Source: JBFWWP01 sp050246115 (GTDB lineage: Bacteria; Planctomycetota; UBA8108; UBA1146; JAJFFE01). Taken from it: 64,000 nt of DNA. The notes under the pieces are model-generated. The model had not been told where the DNA came from and ran no database searches. It saw only the letters and a program-made list of their open reading frames with translations. This document shows positions 54,825 to 64,000 of this stretch, one piece after another. The stretch spans positions 1-64,000 of the forward strand of contig JBFWWP010000003.1 of NCBI GenBank assembly GCA_050246115.1. Reading direction: 5' to 3'. Every line of letters starts with the position of its first letter. Position 1 is the stretch's first letter. The position numbers and the translations under genes are program-made.

Positions 54825-56558
54825 GTGACCCCGCCGTTGGGACCCGGCTCCGACCGGCAGGCGATGCTGTCGCAGGTCAGTCAGCTGTACGAGCTGGCGT
54901 TGGCCATCGGTCAGTCGTTGGACCTCACGCGCAACTGCGCGGGGTTCTTGGAGCGACTCATGGCACGCCGGAATCTGAGCTACGCTGCGGTTTGGTTGCG
55001 CACGGAGTCCGAAAACGCGGGCTATCGACTGGCCTACTCAGAGCCGGCGGGCGAGTACGCAGGGCCGCAAGTCCTGCCCGCGTCGGCGATGCACGAGGAA
55101 CTTGGGCAGCATCGCTTCCTCTGCGGCACGGCCGACCAGATCCTGGCGACGAGGTGGGGTGGCGAGGCGCCGCTGCCACGCGGCGACTCGTTCACGATCG
55201 CGTCGCTCGCCGACGTCGGCTTCTTGGTACTGGGCGGCAAGGGCAACCGCGCCCTGTGGCAGCCCTGGCAACTCAGCCAAATCAGCCCGATCCTCCTCAG
55301 CTTCGCCCGATCGATCAGCGCTTGCCTAGCTCACGAGCGGCTCCAACAGGAGATCGAGGTCCGGCGCGCCGCCGAGCAACTCGCCAACGACGCCAATCGC
55401 GCCAAGTCGGAGTTCCTCGCGAACATGAGTCACGAGATACGCACACCCATGACCGCCATCGTGGGGTACGCCGAGATCCTGACCGACTCCAACGAATCCG
55501 ACCAGCGCCGCCGCCAGGCCGCCGAGACCATCCAGCGCAACGGGACTCATCTCGTTGCGATCATCAACGACATCTTGGACATCTCGCGACTCGAGTCGCG
55601 CAACTTCACCATCGAGAGCCACGGTGTCTCGATCCCCGGACTGCTCACCGATGTCCGCGATCTCATGGACGCGCTCGCACTCAGCAAGAAGGTCGACCTC
55701 CGGGTGTCGTGCGAGCGCGTGCCGGAGTGCATCGAGACCGACCCGATCCGACTGCGCCAGATTCTCTACAATCTGGTGAGCAACGCCATGAAGTTCGCCG
55801 CCGGCGGACGGGTTCTGCTGCGTTGCCGCTGCTCGGCCGATCGCCGCCAGCTCGAGTTCTCGGTCACGGACAACGGCATCGGTATGACGCCCGATCAGGT
55901 CGCGAGGATCTTCCAGCCCTTTGTCCAAGCCGACGCCTCGACGACGCGGAAGTACGGCGGGACCGGGCTCGGGCTCGCCATCTCTCAGCGCCTGGCGCAG
56001 TTCCTCGGAGGCAGTCTCTCGGTCGAAAGCGAACTGGGTAAAGGCAGCGAGTTCACGCTGAGTATCGCGCTCCGACCCGAGACCGCGGCCGCGTGGGTCG
56101 AGCCGGGGGAGATCGGCGGCCGCAATGACGCTCCGCAAACGGCGAACGAAGGACCCACGCCGTCCCCGTCGGCCACCGCTCGGATCCTCTACGTCGATGA
56201 CGGCGTGGACAACCAGCGCTTGGTGAGCTACTTCCTCGAGAAAGCCGGCCACCGAGTGACGCTCCGCGGCAACGGTCAAGAAGGCATCCAAGAGATGCTG
56301 CGAGCGCGCGCATCGGGTGCCGATTACGACTTGTTGCTCATGGACATGCAGATGCCCGTGATGGACGGCTACGCCGCCACCCGCGAACTCCGCCGGCTGG
56401 GATTCGATCTCCCCATCATCGCGCTCACTGCGAATGCCATGAGCACGGACCGCATCAAGTGCATCGACGCCGGTTGTGATGACTTCGTCACCAAGCCCAT
56501 CGATCGCCGCACGTTGCTCGTCGTCATCGCGGAACGCTTGAGCGCGGAACTGGCGTAG
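54825..56558 (+). CDS. Hybrid histidine kinase with receiver domain
   Basis: This 577-residue soluble kinase has an N-terminal GAF-like sensor (about residues 15-175), a short helix, the HisKA domain with His203 in ANMSHEIRTPM, and an ATPase domain (NLVSNAMKFA, DNGIGM, GTGLGL). A C-terminal receiver carries Asp507 in LLMDMQMPVMDG and the KP of TKPID. It lacks membrane helices. GTG at 54825 is used; GTG 54816 or ATG 54864 are possible. It lies 22 bases after the FIST gene. No output regulator or Hpt protein is adjacent. Confidence 0.93.
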   Translation: MTPPLGPGSDRQAMLSQVSQLYELALAIGQSLDLTRNCAGFLERLMARRNLSYAAVWLRTESENAGYRLAYSEPAGEYAGPQVLPASAMHEELGQHRFLCGTADQILATRWGGEAPLPRGDSFTIASLADVGFLVLGGKGNRALWQPWQLSQISPILLSFARSISACLAHERLQQEIEVRRAAEQLANDANRAKSEFLANMSHEIRTPMTAIVGYAEILTDSNESDQRRRQAAETIQRNGTHLVAIINDILDISRLESRNFTIESHGVSIPGLLTDVRDLMDALALSKKVDLRVSCERVPECIETDPIRLRQILYNLVSNAMKFAAGGRVLLRCRCSADRRQLEFSVTDNGIGMTPDQVARIFQPFVQADASTTRKYGGTGLGLAISQRLAQFLGGSLSVESELGKGSEFTLSIALRPETAAAWVEPGEIGGRNDAPQTANEGPTPSPSATARILYVDDGVDNQRLVSYFLEKAGHRVTLRGNGQEGIQEMLRARASGADYDLLLMDMQMPVMDGYAATRELRRLGFDLPIIALTANAMSTDRIKCIDAGCDDFVTKPIDRRTLLVVIAERLSAELA

Positions 56559-56817
56559 CATCGTATCCCAGGCAAGCGTCGTTCCGTGGGTGTGCCCGCC
56601 CCTAGGTTGCCGCGCCGTCACCGTTCGATCCCCGACCCCACCCCTGCAGACTTCGATCGGCGCCGACTTCCCGGGGCGTGTCTCTTCACGGGTAAGCGAG
56701 GGTGCCCTTCACACGGAGAGGGTACTCCAAGGCTCGAGATTCCAGAACCGGACCGCCCTGTGCCCGGCGCCAGTCTTGGGCGGACGTGACGGGGAGTTGG
56801 GAAGCAAAGGAGTGCAG

Positions 56818-58803
56818 ATGTTCTTCGGGAAACCGCTTCGATCGGCAGTGAGTCGGCACCTGGCATGGGCCGTAGTGATCCTGTGTTCGTGGGCCGCCTC
56901 GGCGACAGCGCAGCAGGCGGTGTTCGTCCGCGGAGACTGCAATCGCGACGGCGCATTCAACGTCGCGGACCCGATCTTCTTGACCCAGGCGCTGTTTCCT
57001 GGCTCCGGGTCGACGCCGGTCACCATCACGTGCGACGACTCGTGCGACGCCAACGACGACGGACTCTTGGATGTCGCCGACCCGATCTACTCGCTGACGG
57101 CTCAGTTCGCTGCCGGCTCCCTGCCCCCCGCTCCATTCCCGTTCTGTGGGGCGGATCTCACCGAGGATGCGCTCGGGTGCAGTGAGTACCCTCGCTGCGC
57201 CTCGCCAGCACTGTCGATCTCGGCCGGCGACACGACGACCAGTTCCGTGATCCTCTGGGCCCGGAGCCCCTCGGTCGGTACGGTGGAGTTCTCGGTCTCC
57301 ACCGATCCGCACTTTTCGACCGTCGACGCCCAGGGCACGGCCAACGTCGTGAATCCGGAACTTCCGGTGAAACTCGAGATCGCGGGCCTCGCCGCGGGGA
57401 CCAACCATTGGTACCGGGCGATCCGCGGTGATCAATCCGCCCAAGGGGTGTTTCGCACCGCGTCCGCGCCGGGAACGCGAGGAGGGCTACGCTTCGGAGT
57501 CTCCGGCGACTGGCGTGGCGAGCTCGCCCCGTATCCGGCGGTCCGAAACGTCGCGGAGCGCAGTCTCGACTTCTTCGTGCTCCACGGCGACACGATCTAC
57601 GCCGACTTTCCCAGCCCGGCGGTACCGTTGCCGCAGGCCACCAACCTGGACGAGTACCGCACGAAGCATGGCGAGGTGTACGCCGACAACTTCGCGGCGA
57701 ACCCATTCCGTAGCCTACGGTCTTCCACGACGATCTATGCCACGATCGACGATCACGAGGTAACGAACGACTTCGCCGGTGGTGCCGACCCGGCCTCGGA
57801 TCCCCGCTTCGCTTTCACGACCGAGGCGTTCATCAATCAAACCCAGCTGTTCTCGGCCGGAGTCCAGGCCTTCCAGGAGTACAACCCGCTCCGCGACCTC
57901 TTCTACGGCGCCACGGGCGACCCGCGCACGGAGAACCGCCGCAAGCTCTACCGCTTCCAGCGCTTCGGCTCCGACGCGGCGCTCTTCGTGCTCGACGCAC
58001 GGAGCTTTCGCGATGAGCCCTTGCCCCCAGTGCTCAATCCCCTGGACCCGACCGCGGTCACCAACTTCCTGATCGCGTCGTTCGATCCGAGTCGGACGAT
58101 GCTTGGGGCCGCGCAGCTCGCCGAGCTCTTGAACGACTTGGCTCTAGCCCAAGCAGAAGGCATTACCTGGAAGTTCATTCTGGTTCCAGAGCCGATTCAG
58201 AACCTCGGAGTCATTGCCGCCCAGGACCGCTACGACGGGTACGCGGCAGAGCGCAACTTCCTGCTCTCTTCGATCGCGGGGAACATCGACAACGTCGTCT
58301 TCATTGCTGCCGACTTCCACGGCAGCCTCGTGAATGACCTGGCCTTCCAGACGTCGCCGCTCGATCCACCCGTCATGACGACGGCCTTCGAGATCTCGAC
58401 TGGCTCGGTGGCCTTCGACGCGCCGTTCGGCCCGACGGTAGTGGAGATTGCGGCAGCAGCAGGACTCGTCACCCCGGACCAGCTCGCCTTCTACAACTCT
58501 CTTCCCACCATGGACGCACGCGACAGCTTCGTGCAAACCCTCGTCAATGGACAACTCGCAGTCTTTGGGATCAGCCCGCTGGGCTTCTCCGGGTCGCTCG
58601 TGAACTTCACCCTCGAGCTGGGCTCCTTCTTCCGCGGCCACGCTTTCGGTTGGACGGAGTTCGACATCGACGCCGACACGAGTGCCCTGTCGGTGACCAT
58701 CTACGGACTCGACGCTTACACCGAAGCGGAGATCGTGAGTGACCCAACCGTGCTCGACCGACAGCCCGAAGTGCTCACACGATTCGTGGTGACACCGCAG
58801 TGA
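56818..58803 (+). CDS. PhoD-like phosphatase with N-terminal dockerin-like module
   Basis: This 661-residue exported protein has a signal peptide (to about residue 32). A dockerin-like pair of calcium loops comes first (GDCNRDGAFNVADPI and DANDDGLLDVADPI, about 37-105), then a fibronectin-like strand domain and a PhoD metallophosphatase domain. Metal-site segments are LHGDTIYAD near 257, DDHEVTND near 310 and AADFHGSLVND near 498. The expected cysteine-containing SC at the start of PhoD domains reads SGDW here. ATG 56818 follows AAAGGAGTGCAG. The module at the N-terminus, rather than the C-terminus, is unusual in this window. Confidence 0.9.
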   Translation: MFFGKPLRSAVSRHLAWAVVILCSWAASATAQQAVFVRGDCNRDGAFNVADPIFLTQALFPGSGSTPVTITCDDSCDANDDGLLDVADPIYSLTAQFAAGSLPPAPFPFCGADLTEDALGCSEYPRCASPALSISAGDTTTSSVILWARSPSVGTVEFSVSTDPHFSTVDAQGTANVVNPELPVKLEIAGLAAGTNHWYRAIRGDQSAQGVFRTASAPGTRGGLRFGVSGDWRGELAPYPAVRNVAERSLDFFVLHGDTIYADFPSPAVPLPQATNLDEYRTKHGEVYADNFAANPFRSLRSSTTIYATIDDHEVTNDFAGGADPASDPRFAFTTEAFINQTQLFSAGVQAFQEYNPLRDLFYGATGDPRTENRRKLYRFQRFGSDAALFVLDARSFRDEPLPPVLNPLDPTAVTNFLIASFDPSRTMLGAAQLAELLNDLALAQAEGITWKFILVPEPIQNLGVIAAQDRYDGYAAERNFLLSSIAGNIDNVVFIAADFHGSLVNDLAFQTSPLDPPVMTTAFEISTGSVAFDAPFGPTVVEIAAAAGLVTPDQLAFYNSLPTMDARDSFVQTLVNGQLAVFGISPLGFSGSLVNFTLELGSFFRGHAFGWTEFDIDADTSALSVTIYGLDAYTEAEIVSDPTVLDRQPEVLTRFVVTPQ

Positions 58804-60473
58804 GCGCGGTCCGCATCCTCTCCTACGCAGGGTTCGCCTGGGCCAGCTTCGTCGCGGGCGCCATGCCGTTTGCGCGTTCGCAGGATGGGGAGCTCTCCCC
58901 CCGCTTTCGTCCGTTTGCGGCTGCGGTGGCCGAGAAGGCCCGAGGTAACCTCGAGGCCTCGGTCCCCGCGGCCTGCTACACCCGTACGGACGGGCGCTGG
59001 AACCCGTGCTGGACCTGCCACACGAAGTCTCATCCTCCCAACCACCGCAACGACTCGGATCTGCAGAAACAGTACTCCTTCAGCGCCTTCGCGCTGACCA
59101 ATCGCTGGACCAACCTGTTCAGCGACCTGGGTGCGGCCGCGGATCGAATCTCGGACGAATCCTGCGTGTCGTACGTGCAACAAGACAATCTCACCGGCCT
59201 CCGTGAGAGCTTGCTCGCGGCAGCGCGTTACCCGGGCTATGTGCCCGACATCGAGCTCCACGGCGGCTTCGATGCGCACGGTTTCGCGCGCGACGGCAGC
59301 GGCTGGCGGGCGCTTCGGTTCAAGCCGTTCCCAGGTACCTTTTGGCCGACCAACGGCTCGACGAACGATGTCATGATCCGACTCCCCGTTCGCTTCCGGC
59401 TGGATTCGAACGGCGAGGAGAGCCTCGATGTGTACCGAGCCAATCTGTCGATCCTCGAGGCCGCGATCGCCCGACCGGCTCCGATCTCCGAAGATGTTCC
59501 ACAGCCTCATCGCGAGGTCGAACCGTTGAGTGAAACGCAACTCGGGTGCGACATCGACGGCGACGGAAAGACTCATGGCGTGGCCACTTGGATCGCACGG
59601 TCGCCGGAACGCTACTTGGGCGGGGCCGCGCCCATCGCGGTCGTGCCCGGCCAGTACCCGGCAGGCACCGAGTTCCTGCACACGGTGCGCTATCTCGACC
59701 CCGGGCGCCCGGACTTCAAGTCGCTGCGCCTCAAGGAGCTTCGATACATGCGAAAGGAAGTCGCGCTCTCGGATCCAGAGGTTCGCATCCAGTATGCCGC
59801 CGAGGCGCGGGAGAAGGAGCGCGGCGAACTCCCGAGCTACCCAGGGTCCGCAGTGGCCGGGTTGAGGAATCGGTTCGGGTGGCGGGTGCAGGGTTTCATC
59901 GAAGATGAGCACGGCTGGTTGCGTCTGCAAACACGCGAGGAACACGAGTACTGCATGGGGTGCCACGGGAGCCTTGGCGTGACGGTCGACAGCACGTTCT
60001 CGTTCGCGCGCAAGATCCCCGGTAGCGAAGGTTGGCAACCGCAGGACCTGCGGGGCCAGCGAGATGTCCGGCAGCTCGGGCACGAGCATGGCGAGATCTG
60101 GACCTACTTCGACCGCGCGGGCGCCGGTGACGAGTTTCGGGCGAATCGGGAGCTGTCCGAGCGATTCCGCACCGAGTCCGGCTGGGACGATAGCGCGCTG
60201 CGGAGGGCCGAGCCGGGTGGAGACCTAGACCTCGCCGCGATGCTCTATCCGACGCGCGCTCGCGCCTTGCGTCTGAACAAGGTCTACTGGGCCATCGTCC
60301 AACGCCAGAGCTTTCGGGCCGGGCGTGAGACGTACGCCGATCCGCCTCGACAAGTTCGGGAGAGCGTGGCGCCGGAGTCGACCGGCCTGCTCGAGGCTGG
60401 TCGAACCTACGACGACGGGCGACTGTGGCTCGACTGGCCGTCGCGAAGCGCCACGTCAACGAGTCCGCGCTAG
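58800..60473 (+). CDS. Exported di-haem c-type cytochrome
   Basis: This 557-residue protein has a short signal peptide (residues 1-28). CWTCH is at residues 70-74 and CMGCH at about 385-389, each able to bind haem c. The region between is not like a known cytochrome fold; it has many aromatic residues and a DIDGDGK-type calcium turn. GTG 58800 overlaps the PhoD stop (GTGA), so the two proteins are made together. A link between phosphate-ester or phosphodiester hydrolysis and a redox protein is suggested only by this coupling. Confidence 0.87.
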   Translation: MSAVRILSYAGFAWASFVAGAMPFARSQDGELSPRFRPFAAAVAEKARGNLEASVPAACYTRTDGRWNPCWTCHTKSHPPNHRNDSDLQKQYSFSAFALTNRWTNLFSDLGAAADRISDESCVSYVQQDNLTGLRESLLAAARYPGYVPDIELHGGFDAHGFARDGSGWRALRFKPFPGTFWPTNGSTNDVMIRLPVRFRLDSNGEESLDVYRANLSILEAAIARPAPISEDVPQPHREVEPLSETQLGCDIDGDGKTHGVATWIARSPERYLGGAAPIAVVPGQYPAGTEFLHTVRYLDPGRPDFKSLRLKELRYMRKEVALSDPEVRIQYAAEAREKERGELPSYPGSAVAGLRNRFGWRVQGFIEDEHGWLRLQTREEHEYCMGCHGSLGVTVDSTFSFARKIPGSEGWQPQDLRGQRDVRQLGHEHGEIWTYFDRAGAGDEFRANRELSERFRTESGWDDSALRRAEPGGDLDLAAMLYPTRARALRLNKVYWAIVQRQSFRAGRETYADPPRQVRESVAPESTGLLEAGRTYDDGRLWLDWPSRSATSTSPR

Positions 60474-60540
60474 CCCGGACTCTTCATGAGCCGTCGGCTG
60501 ACAACGGGACTCTGCTCTCTTGGAGGGGGCCTTCGAAAGT

Positions 60541-62058
60541 CTACTCGCGGGCCTCTTCGGCTCCCTCGGTCTTGGCCTTCACGGTGCGTCGGTCGAGGTC
60601 GAGGATCCGAGCGGCCCCTTCATAGCTGCCGGCACGCTGGTAGACCAAGCGACAATAGCGCTGCAGGAGTTGATCGGCCGTGAGGGCACAGGCGTCGACG
60701 TCGCGCCCCAGAGTCGATGCTGCGTTCGACGAGGCGTGGATGGGATGGTACTCCCGTCGCACCAAGACGCTGCGAACGCATTGCTCGAGCTCACGGAAGT
60801 TGCCACGCCACGGGTAGGTCGAATCGAGGTTGCCGCGGATCCAGGAGACCACTTCGTCGGTGAGCGCGGGAGCTTCTTCGCCCACCATGCGCCGAGCGAT
60901 GAACTCGACGAGATGCGGTAACTCATCGGGGTCATCGTCGAGGTGTTGGCGCAGCGAAGGGGTGACCACATGGTCGGCACACAAGCGATAGAACAGATCC
61001 TCCCGAAAGCGCCCGGCCGTCAGCTCGCTCGCCAGGTCGCGATTGGTCGCCGCGATCACCTTGCCGACGAACCGGCGGGGCGTCGTCTCGCCGAGACGTT
61101 GGAAGGTGCGCGTCTGCAGAACCCGGAGCAGCTTCACTTGCAGCGATGGATCGAGGTCGCCGATCTCGTCGAGGAACACCGATCCGCGGGCGGGACAGAC
61201 CTCGAACCACCCGGCATGATCGGCGCTCGCACCGGTGAATGAGCCTCGAGAGTGCCCGAAGAGCTCGGACTCGATCAGCGTCGGCGAGAGCGCGGGCAGG
61301 TTGAGCGCGTGAAACGACTCATCGACCGGGCCATCGAAGCCGCCGCGTTGCGGATCGAAGGGCAGATAGCGCGAAAGCCCGATAGCGCGAGCGACCAACT
61401 CCTTGCCGGTTCCCGATGGACCGGTGATGAGCGTCGCGACGTCCCCCATGCGTTCGTAGAGGGAGCGTCGATAGCGACGCATGTCGTGGGTGAAAATCGA
61501 CTGCCAGATCACCGCTCGTAGGCGCGAGGCGGCCGCGGAGCGCCCCGTGATGTGCAGGGAGATCTGATGAAACGCCCGTCGCACTTGAAAGAAGACCGCG
61601 AACAAGTGCGGCAAGTCGTCCAGGGCCGACAGCCGCGCACCCGTCAAGTCGAGCAACTCCGTCGCCCGAACGAGGAACTCCCGAAAGACCGCGCGCGCGC
61701 TCGGCGACGGGGTCGAGCCCTCCTGAATCAGCAGGAACTGATCCCGCGACTCATAGTACAAGAGAAAGAGGCACAGGTCCTCGTACAGCACCAGCTCCTC
61801 GGGCGTCGGCTTCGCTGCATCTGCGAGTCGTGTGCGTGCGGCCCCGGCAACGGCACGGGCCCGATGCAGCAGGCGTTGCACATTGACGGGATCGTGTTGC
61901 CCGACCGTGACGAGATTCCACTGCGCTTCGCGCTCCTCGAAATCCTCGCCGAGGGCTGCGCGCTCCAGCGTGATACGTTCCGGTAGGAACGGATTGACGT
62001 AGACCAGATCGCTCACGGCGCGCACGAGGCCCAAGTCCCTGGCTTCGAACAATCCCAC
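60541..62058 (-). CDS. Sigma-54-dependent-type transcriptional activator
   Basis: This 505-residue regulator has an N-terminal helical domain of unknown kind (about residues 1-180). An AAA+ domain follows with Walker A GPSGTGKE at 213-220, GSFTGA at 272-277 in place of the usual GAFTGA, and Walker B VFLDEIGDLD. A C-terminal Fis-type helix-turn-helix (GSYEGAARILDLDRRTVK) completes it. GTG 62058 is chosen because AGGAGG lies seven bases upstream. An ATG at 62103 would add 15 residues. The target genes are not known. Confidence 0.9.
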   Translation of the reverse strand: MGLFEARDLGLVRAVSDLVYVNPFLPERITLERAALGEDFEEREAQWNLVTVGQHDPVNVQRLLHRARAVAGAARTRLADAAKPTPEELVLYEDLCLFLLYYESRDQFLLIQEGSTPSPSARAVFREFLVRATELLDLTGARLSALDDLPHLFAVFFQVRRAFHQISLHITGRSAAASRLRAVIWQSIFTHDMRRYRRSLYERMGDVATLITGPSGTGKELVARAIGLSRYLPFDPQRGGFDGPVDESFHALNLPALSPTLIESELFGHSRGSFTGASADHAGWFEVCPARGSVFLDEIGDLDPSLQVKLLRVLQTRTFQRLGETTPRRFVGKVIAATNRDLASELTAGRFREDLFYRLCADHVVTPSLRQHLDDDPDELPHLVEFIARRMVGEEAPALTDEVVSWIRGNLDSTYPWRGNFRELEQCVRSVLVRREYHPIHASSNAASTLGRDVDACALTADQLLQRYCRLVYQRAGSYEGAARILDLDRRTVKAKTEGAEEARE

Positions 62059-62239
62059 GCCTCGACCTCCTGCGAAACTCCGACCGCCCCCCCCACGAGA
62101 CATCACCCGCGTATGCGCGGTGCGGCGCAGTGTTGGCAAGGGGGAAGGCGAATGCAAGTTCGGAATCCAGGAGCGACGAGTCCCGCGCGCCTCGGTCGAA
62201 CCGGAGAGGGTGGTGCGCGTGGTGCCCGGAGCGTAGGCA

Positions 62240-62755
62240 CTACTGCGAAGCTGGGAGCTCACCGCCGACGATACGGTCGATCTCCTGCCAGACTTCATCG
62301 CACAGTCCGGGTCGATGGGCGGACGCCCGGAATGCCGCGTGCTCCCGACGGTACAGGTCGAGCTTCCCGCCGGTCTGGCTACTGGCGGACATCCGCAGAT
62401 TGGCGAGCCGGTCCGCGGCCTTCACGATCAGGGCCAGCTCCAAGTCGCCGGAGACCGTCGCGAGCTTTGCGTGGGTCAGCGCCTTGCGTGCTTCGCGGGT
62501 CGGCCCCTCGACATCGGTGACCAAGGCCACGCAGTCCGCCACACGCGAGCCGAAGCATGCCCGAATCTCCGAGAGACCGGTGTCCGTGTCCTCCACGACG
62601 TCGTGCAAGAGCCCGATGATCTGCGCTTCTTCGCCGTAGGGCGCCAGAATGGAAGCGACGGCGTCGAGGTGGTACGAGTAGGGAAAGTCGCCGTATCGCT
62701 GGTCCCCGTGGGCCGCGAGGGCAAACGCACGAGCAGCGACAACCGACGAGTTCAT
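62240..62755 (-). CDS. HD-domain phosphohydrolase (SpoT/MESH1-like)
   Basis: This 171-residue protein is a small HD hydrolase. Metal-binding segments are H-x-DAV in SYHLDAV, GLLHDVVEDTD (the HD pair) and the later DRLANL. This order matches the hydrolase half of RelA/SpoT enzymes and of small alarmone hydrolases, but (p)ppGpp hydrolysis is only inferred. The ATG at 62755 has GGAG upstream; the ATG six bases earlier has none at proper distance. The frame extends far upstream without support. It is a single gene on the minus strand. Confidence 0.85.
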   Translation of the reverse strand: MNSSVVAARAFALAAHGDQRYGDFPYSYHLDAVASILAPYGEEAQIIGLLHDVVEDTDTGLSEIRACFGSRVADCVALVTDVEGPTREARKALTHAKLATVSGDLELALIVKAADRLANLRMSASSQTGGKLDLYRREHAAFRASAHRPGLCDEVWQEIDRIVGGELPASQ

Positions 62756-63041
62756 GCGCATCTCCGCTCTTGGATGATCGTTGGTCGTCGTCCCAAGCGC
62801 GGAAACCTCCCTGGTCCAGGCGACGGGGTTGCGCAGCGAACCACACCACCCTCGCGGCACGCGCGCACGCCAAGGGCGCTGGATCCGGCGCTTCGACACG
62901 AGCCACGATTGTAGGAGCCACTCGCCGCTCGATCTAGCCCGGAAGAGACGGGCCGGTCGACCCGGAAGGAGTTGCTCCGACCCAAGACCAGCACGCGCTG
63001 GCGCGCTCGCCTTGGGTCGGGGGCAACGACTCACGCCGGGG

Positions 63042-64000
63042 TCACGGGCACGGTGCGCTCATGCAGTGGAGCGAATCCGCGGTCGGATCGCTGCCGCACA
63101 CGCCGAGTGGAGGCGGCGGCGGCGCGCCTCCTGCGAACAGGTAGTTGGCGGTGTAGACCGCGTCGACGATCTGGAAGGCGCCATCGTCGTTCGAGTCGCA
63201 GGCATCGCGACAGGTCGGTAACGCGGGGCCGAACAAGGCCTCGAGGCAGAAGACCACGTCGGTGATCTGGAGGGCGCCATCCGAGTTGCAATCGCCACGC
63301 TTGAACTCGGACTCGACGAGCGTCGGCACGACGGTAACCGCGTCGAAGATCCCAAAGCCGGGTCCCGTCTGGCCGTTGTTACTCAGGACACCGAGCCGCA
63401 GCTCGAAGCTGCCAGGGCCGAGCATGGCGAGCGTCACGACACCGCTTTCGCCGGCGGTGGTCGAGAGTATCTGGGGACCACCTACTACCGACGCTCCGGT
63501 TGCGAGATCGAGCAAGTCCCAGGCCGCTCCGTCCATGCCAGACCCGGTCTCGTCCGACTGAAACTCCCAGCTGAACTCGAGCTCGTGCTGCCCGACCGCC
63601 GTCAGCGCGAACGCCTGACCGATGTAGGTGGCCGTGGCAGCGACCGCAGGATCGTCGCCACCGCGGACCCGGGCCCGACCATTCGTGTAGCTCACGAAAC
63701 CGCTCGCGCTGAAGTCGTAGAAGCACCACGGGAACCCGGTCACGTCCTCGAACTCGCCGTTCGTGAGCAGGCCGGGCGCCTGCGGACAGCCATACACCGC
63801 AATGACATCGGCAACGGTAGTGACGATCCCCGCGTTGTTCTGCACCTCCGCCTCGACGACGTGAGCTCCAGGGCCAGACGAGAGGTCCAATTCCAAGACG
63901 CGCTGGAGCGACGACGGGCCGATCACCGCGTCGAACACGTCGATCCAAGGCCCTCCGGTCTCCCGCACTCGCAGGCGTCGGATGCCCGTCTCGAGGTCGG
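63042..64000 (-). CDS. Secreted protein with C-terminal dockerin-like module (5' end outside window)
   Basis: The frame is open to the right edge, so only the last 319 codons are seen. About 200 residues are beta-rich, with a jelly-roll-like section (GQHELEFSWEFQ) of the kind found in carbohydrate-binding or PEP-CTERM-like domains. The end holds two calcium loops (GDCNSDGALQITDVV and DSNDDGAFQIVDAV) and finishes CMSAPCP, like the other dockerin-tagged proteins here. The function of the missing N-terminal part is unknown. Confidence 0.82.
   Translation of the reverse strand, partial: DLETGIRRLRVRETGGPWIDVFDAVIGPSSLQRVLELDLSSGPGAHVVEAEVQNNAGIVTTVADVIAVYGCPQAPGLLTNGEFEDVTGFPWCFYDFSASGFVSYTNGRARVRGGDDPAVAATATYIGQAFALTAVGQHELEFSWEFQSDETGSGMDGAAWDLLDLATGASVVGGPQILSTTAGESGVVTLAMLGPGSFELRLGVLSNNGQTGPGFGIFDAVTVVPTLVESEFKRGDCNSDGALQITDVVFCLEALFGPALPTCRDACDSNDDGAFQIVDAVYTANYLFAGGAPPPPPLGVCGSDPTADSLHCMSAPCP

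Noticed and set aside
1..64000. rRNA, tRNA, integrase or phage genes
   Set aside because: I saw no tRNA T-loop pattern in a cloverleaf context, no rRNA signature and no recombinase or phage structural protein. A covariance-model search would be decisive.

Overview
The window is high-GC bacterial DNA packed with genes on both strands. It has no rRNA, tRNA, integrase, transposase, phage or CRISPR genes that I can recognise. The best guess for the host is a planctomycete, of the kind that secretes very large proteins ending in paired EF-hand, dockerin-like modules. Four genes here carry such modules, plus one gene fragment. Other pointers are PhoD phosphatases, c-type cytochromes fused to beta-propellers, many lipoproteins and a signal-peptide-bearing methyltransferase. 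This assignment is inference from protein style, not from a marker gene.

Layout. 0.6-4.9 kb: a four-gene MacAB/Dev-type ABC export operon. 5.0-8.4 kb: two lipoproteins and a porin-like barrel whose signal peptide is cut off by an in-frame TGA. 9.1-12.4 kb: a tightly overlapping operon of DUF4266 lipoprotein, DUF3570 barrel, TlpA-like thioredoxin and ApbE flavin transferase. 12.6-24.6 kb (minus strand): a dockerin-tagged propeller, a thioredoxin, a duplicated dockerin fragment, a frameshifted DUF234-type ATPase, a YbjQ-like protein and a 1,855-residue Ig-repeat protein. 25.0-30.9 kb: an ABC exporter, a DinB-like protein, an NhaD antiporter, a secreted protein of unknown role and a lipoprotein methyltransferase. 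31.4-38.2 kb: type III polyketide synthase, MMPL exporter, YceI-like protein, lipoprotein and FAD oxidoreductase, all on the plus strand and plausibly one lipid-polyketide pathway. 38.4-45.5 kb: VKOR-DsbA fusion, asparagine synthetase, glycosyltransferase and arginine decarboxylase. 45.7-52.5 kb (minus): a propeller/di-haem protein and an MFS-spermidine synthase fusion. 52.9-60.5 kb (plus): DUF4256, a FIST sensor with a hybrid histidine kinase, and PhoD coupled to a di-haem protein. 60.5-64.0 kb (minus): a sigma-54-type activator, an HD protein and a dockerin-tagged protein running off the edge.

The most unusual items are: (i) a 181-bp near-palindromic element present three times at exactly the same length, with a possible end fragment at the speA stop codon; (ii) the DUF4266/DUF3570/thioredoxin/ApbE operon, in which the DUF3570 barrel carries a sequence resembling the ApbE flavinylation motif; (iii) the type III PKS-exporter-YceI cluster; and (iv) three lesions or remnants (an in-frame stop after a signal peptide, a one-base frameshift in an ATPase, and a recent copy of a dockerin tail).

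All family assignments come from reading motifs in the translated sequence. No database search was run.
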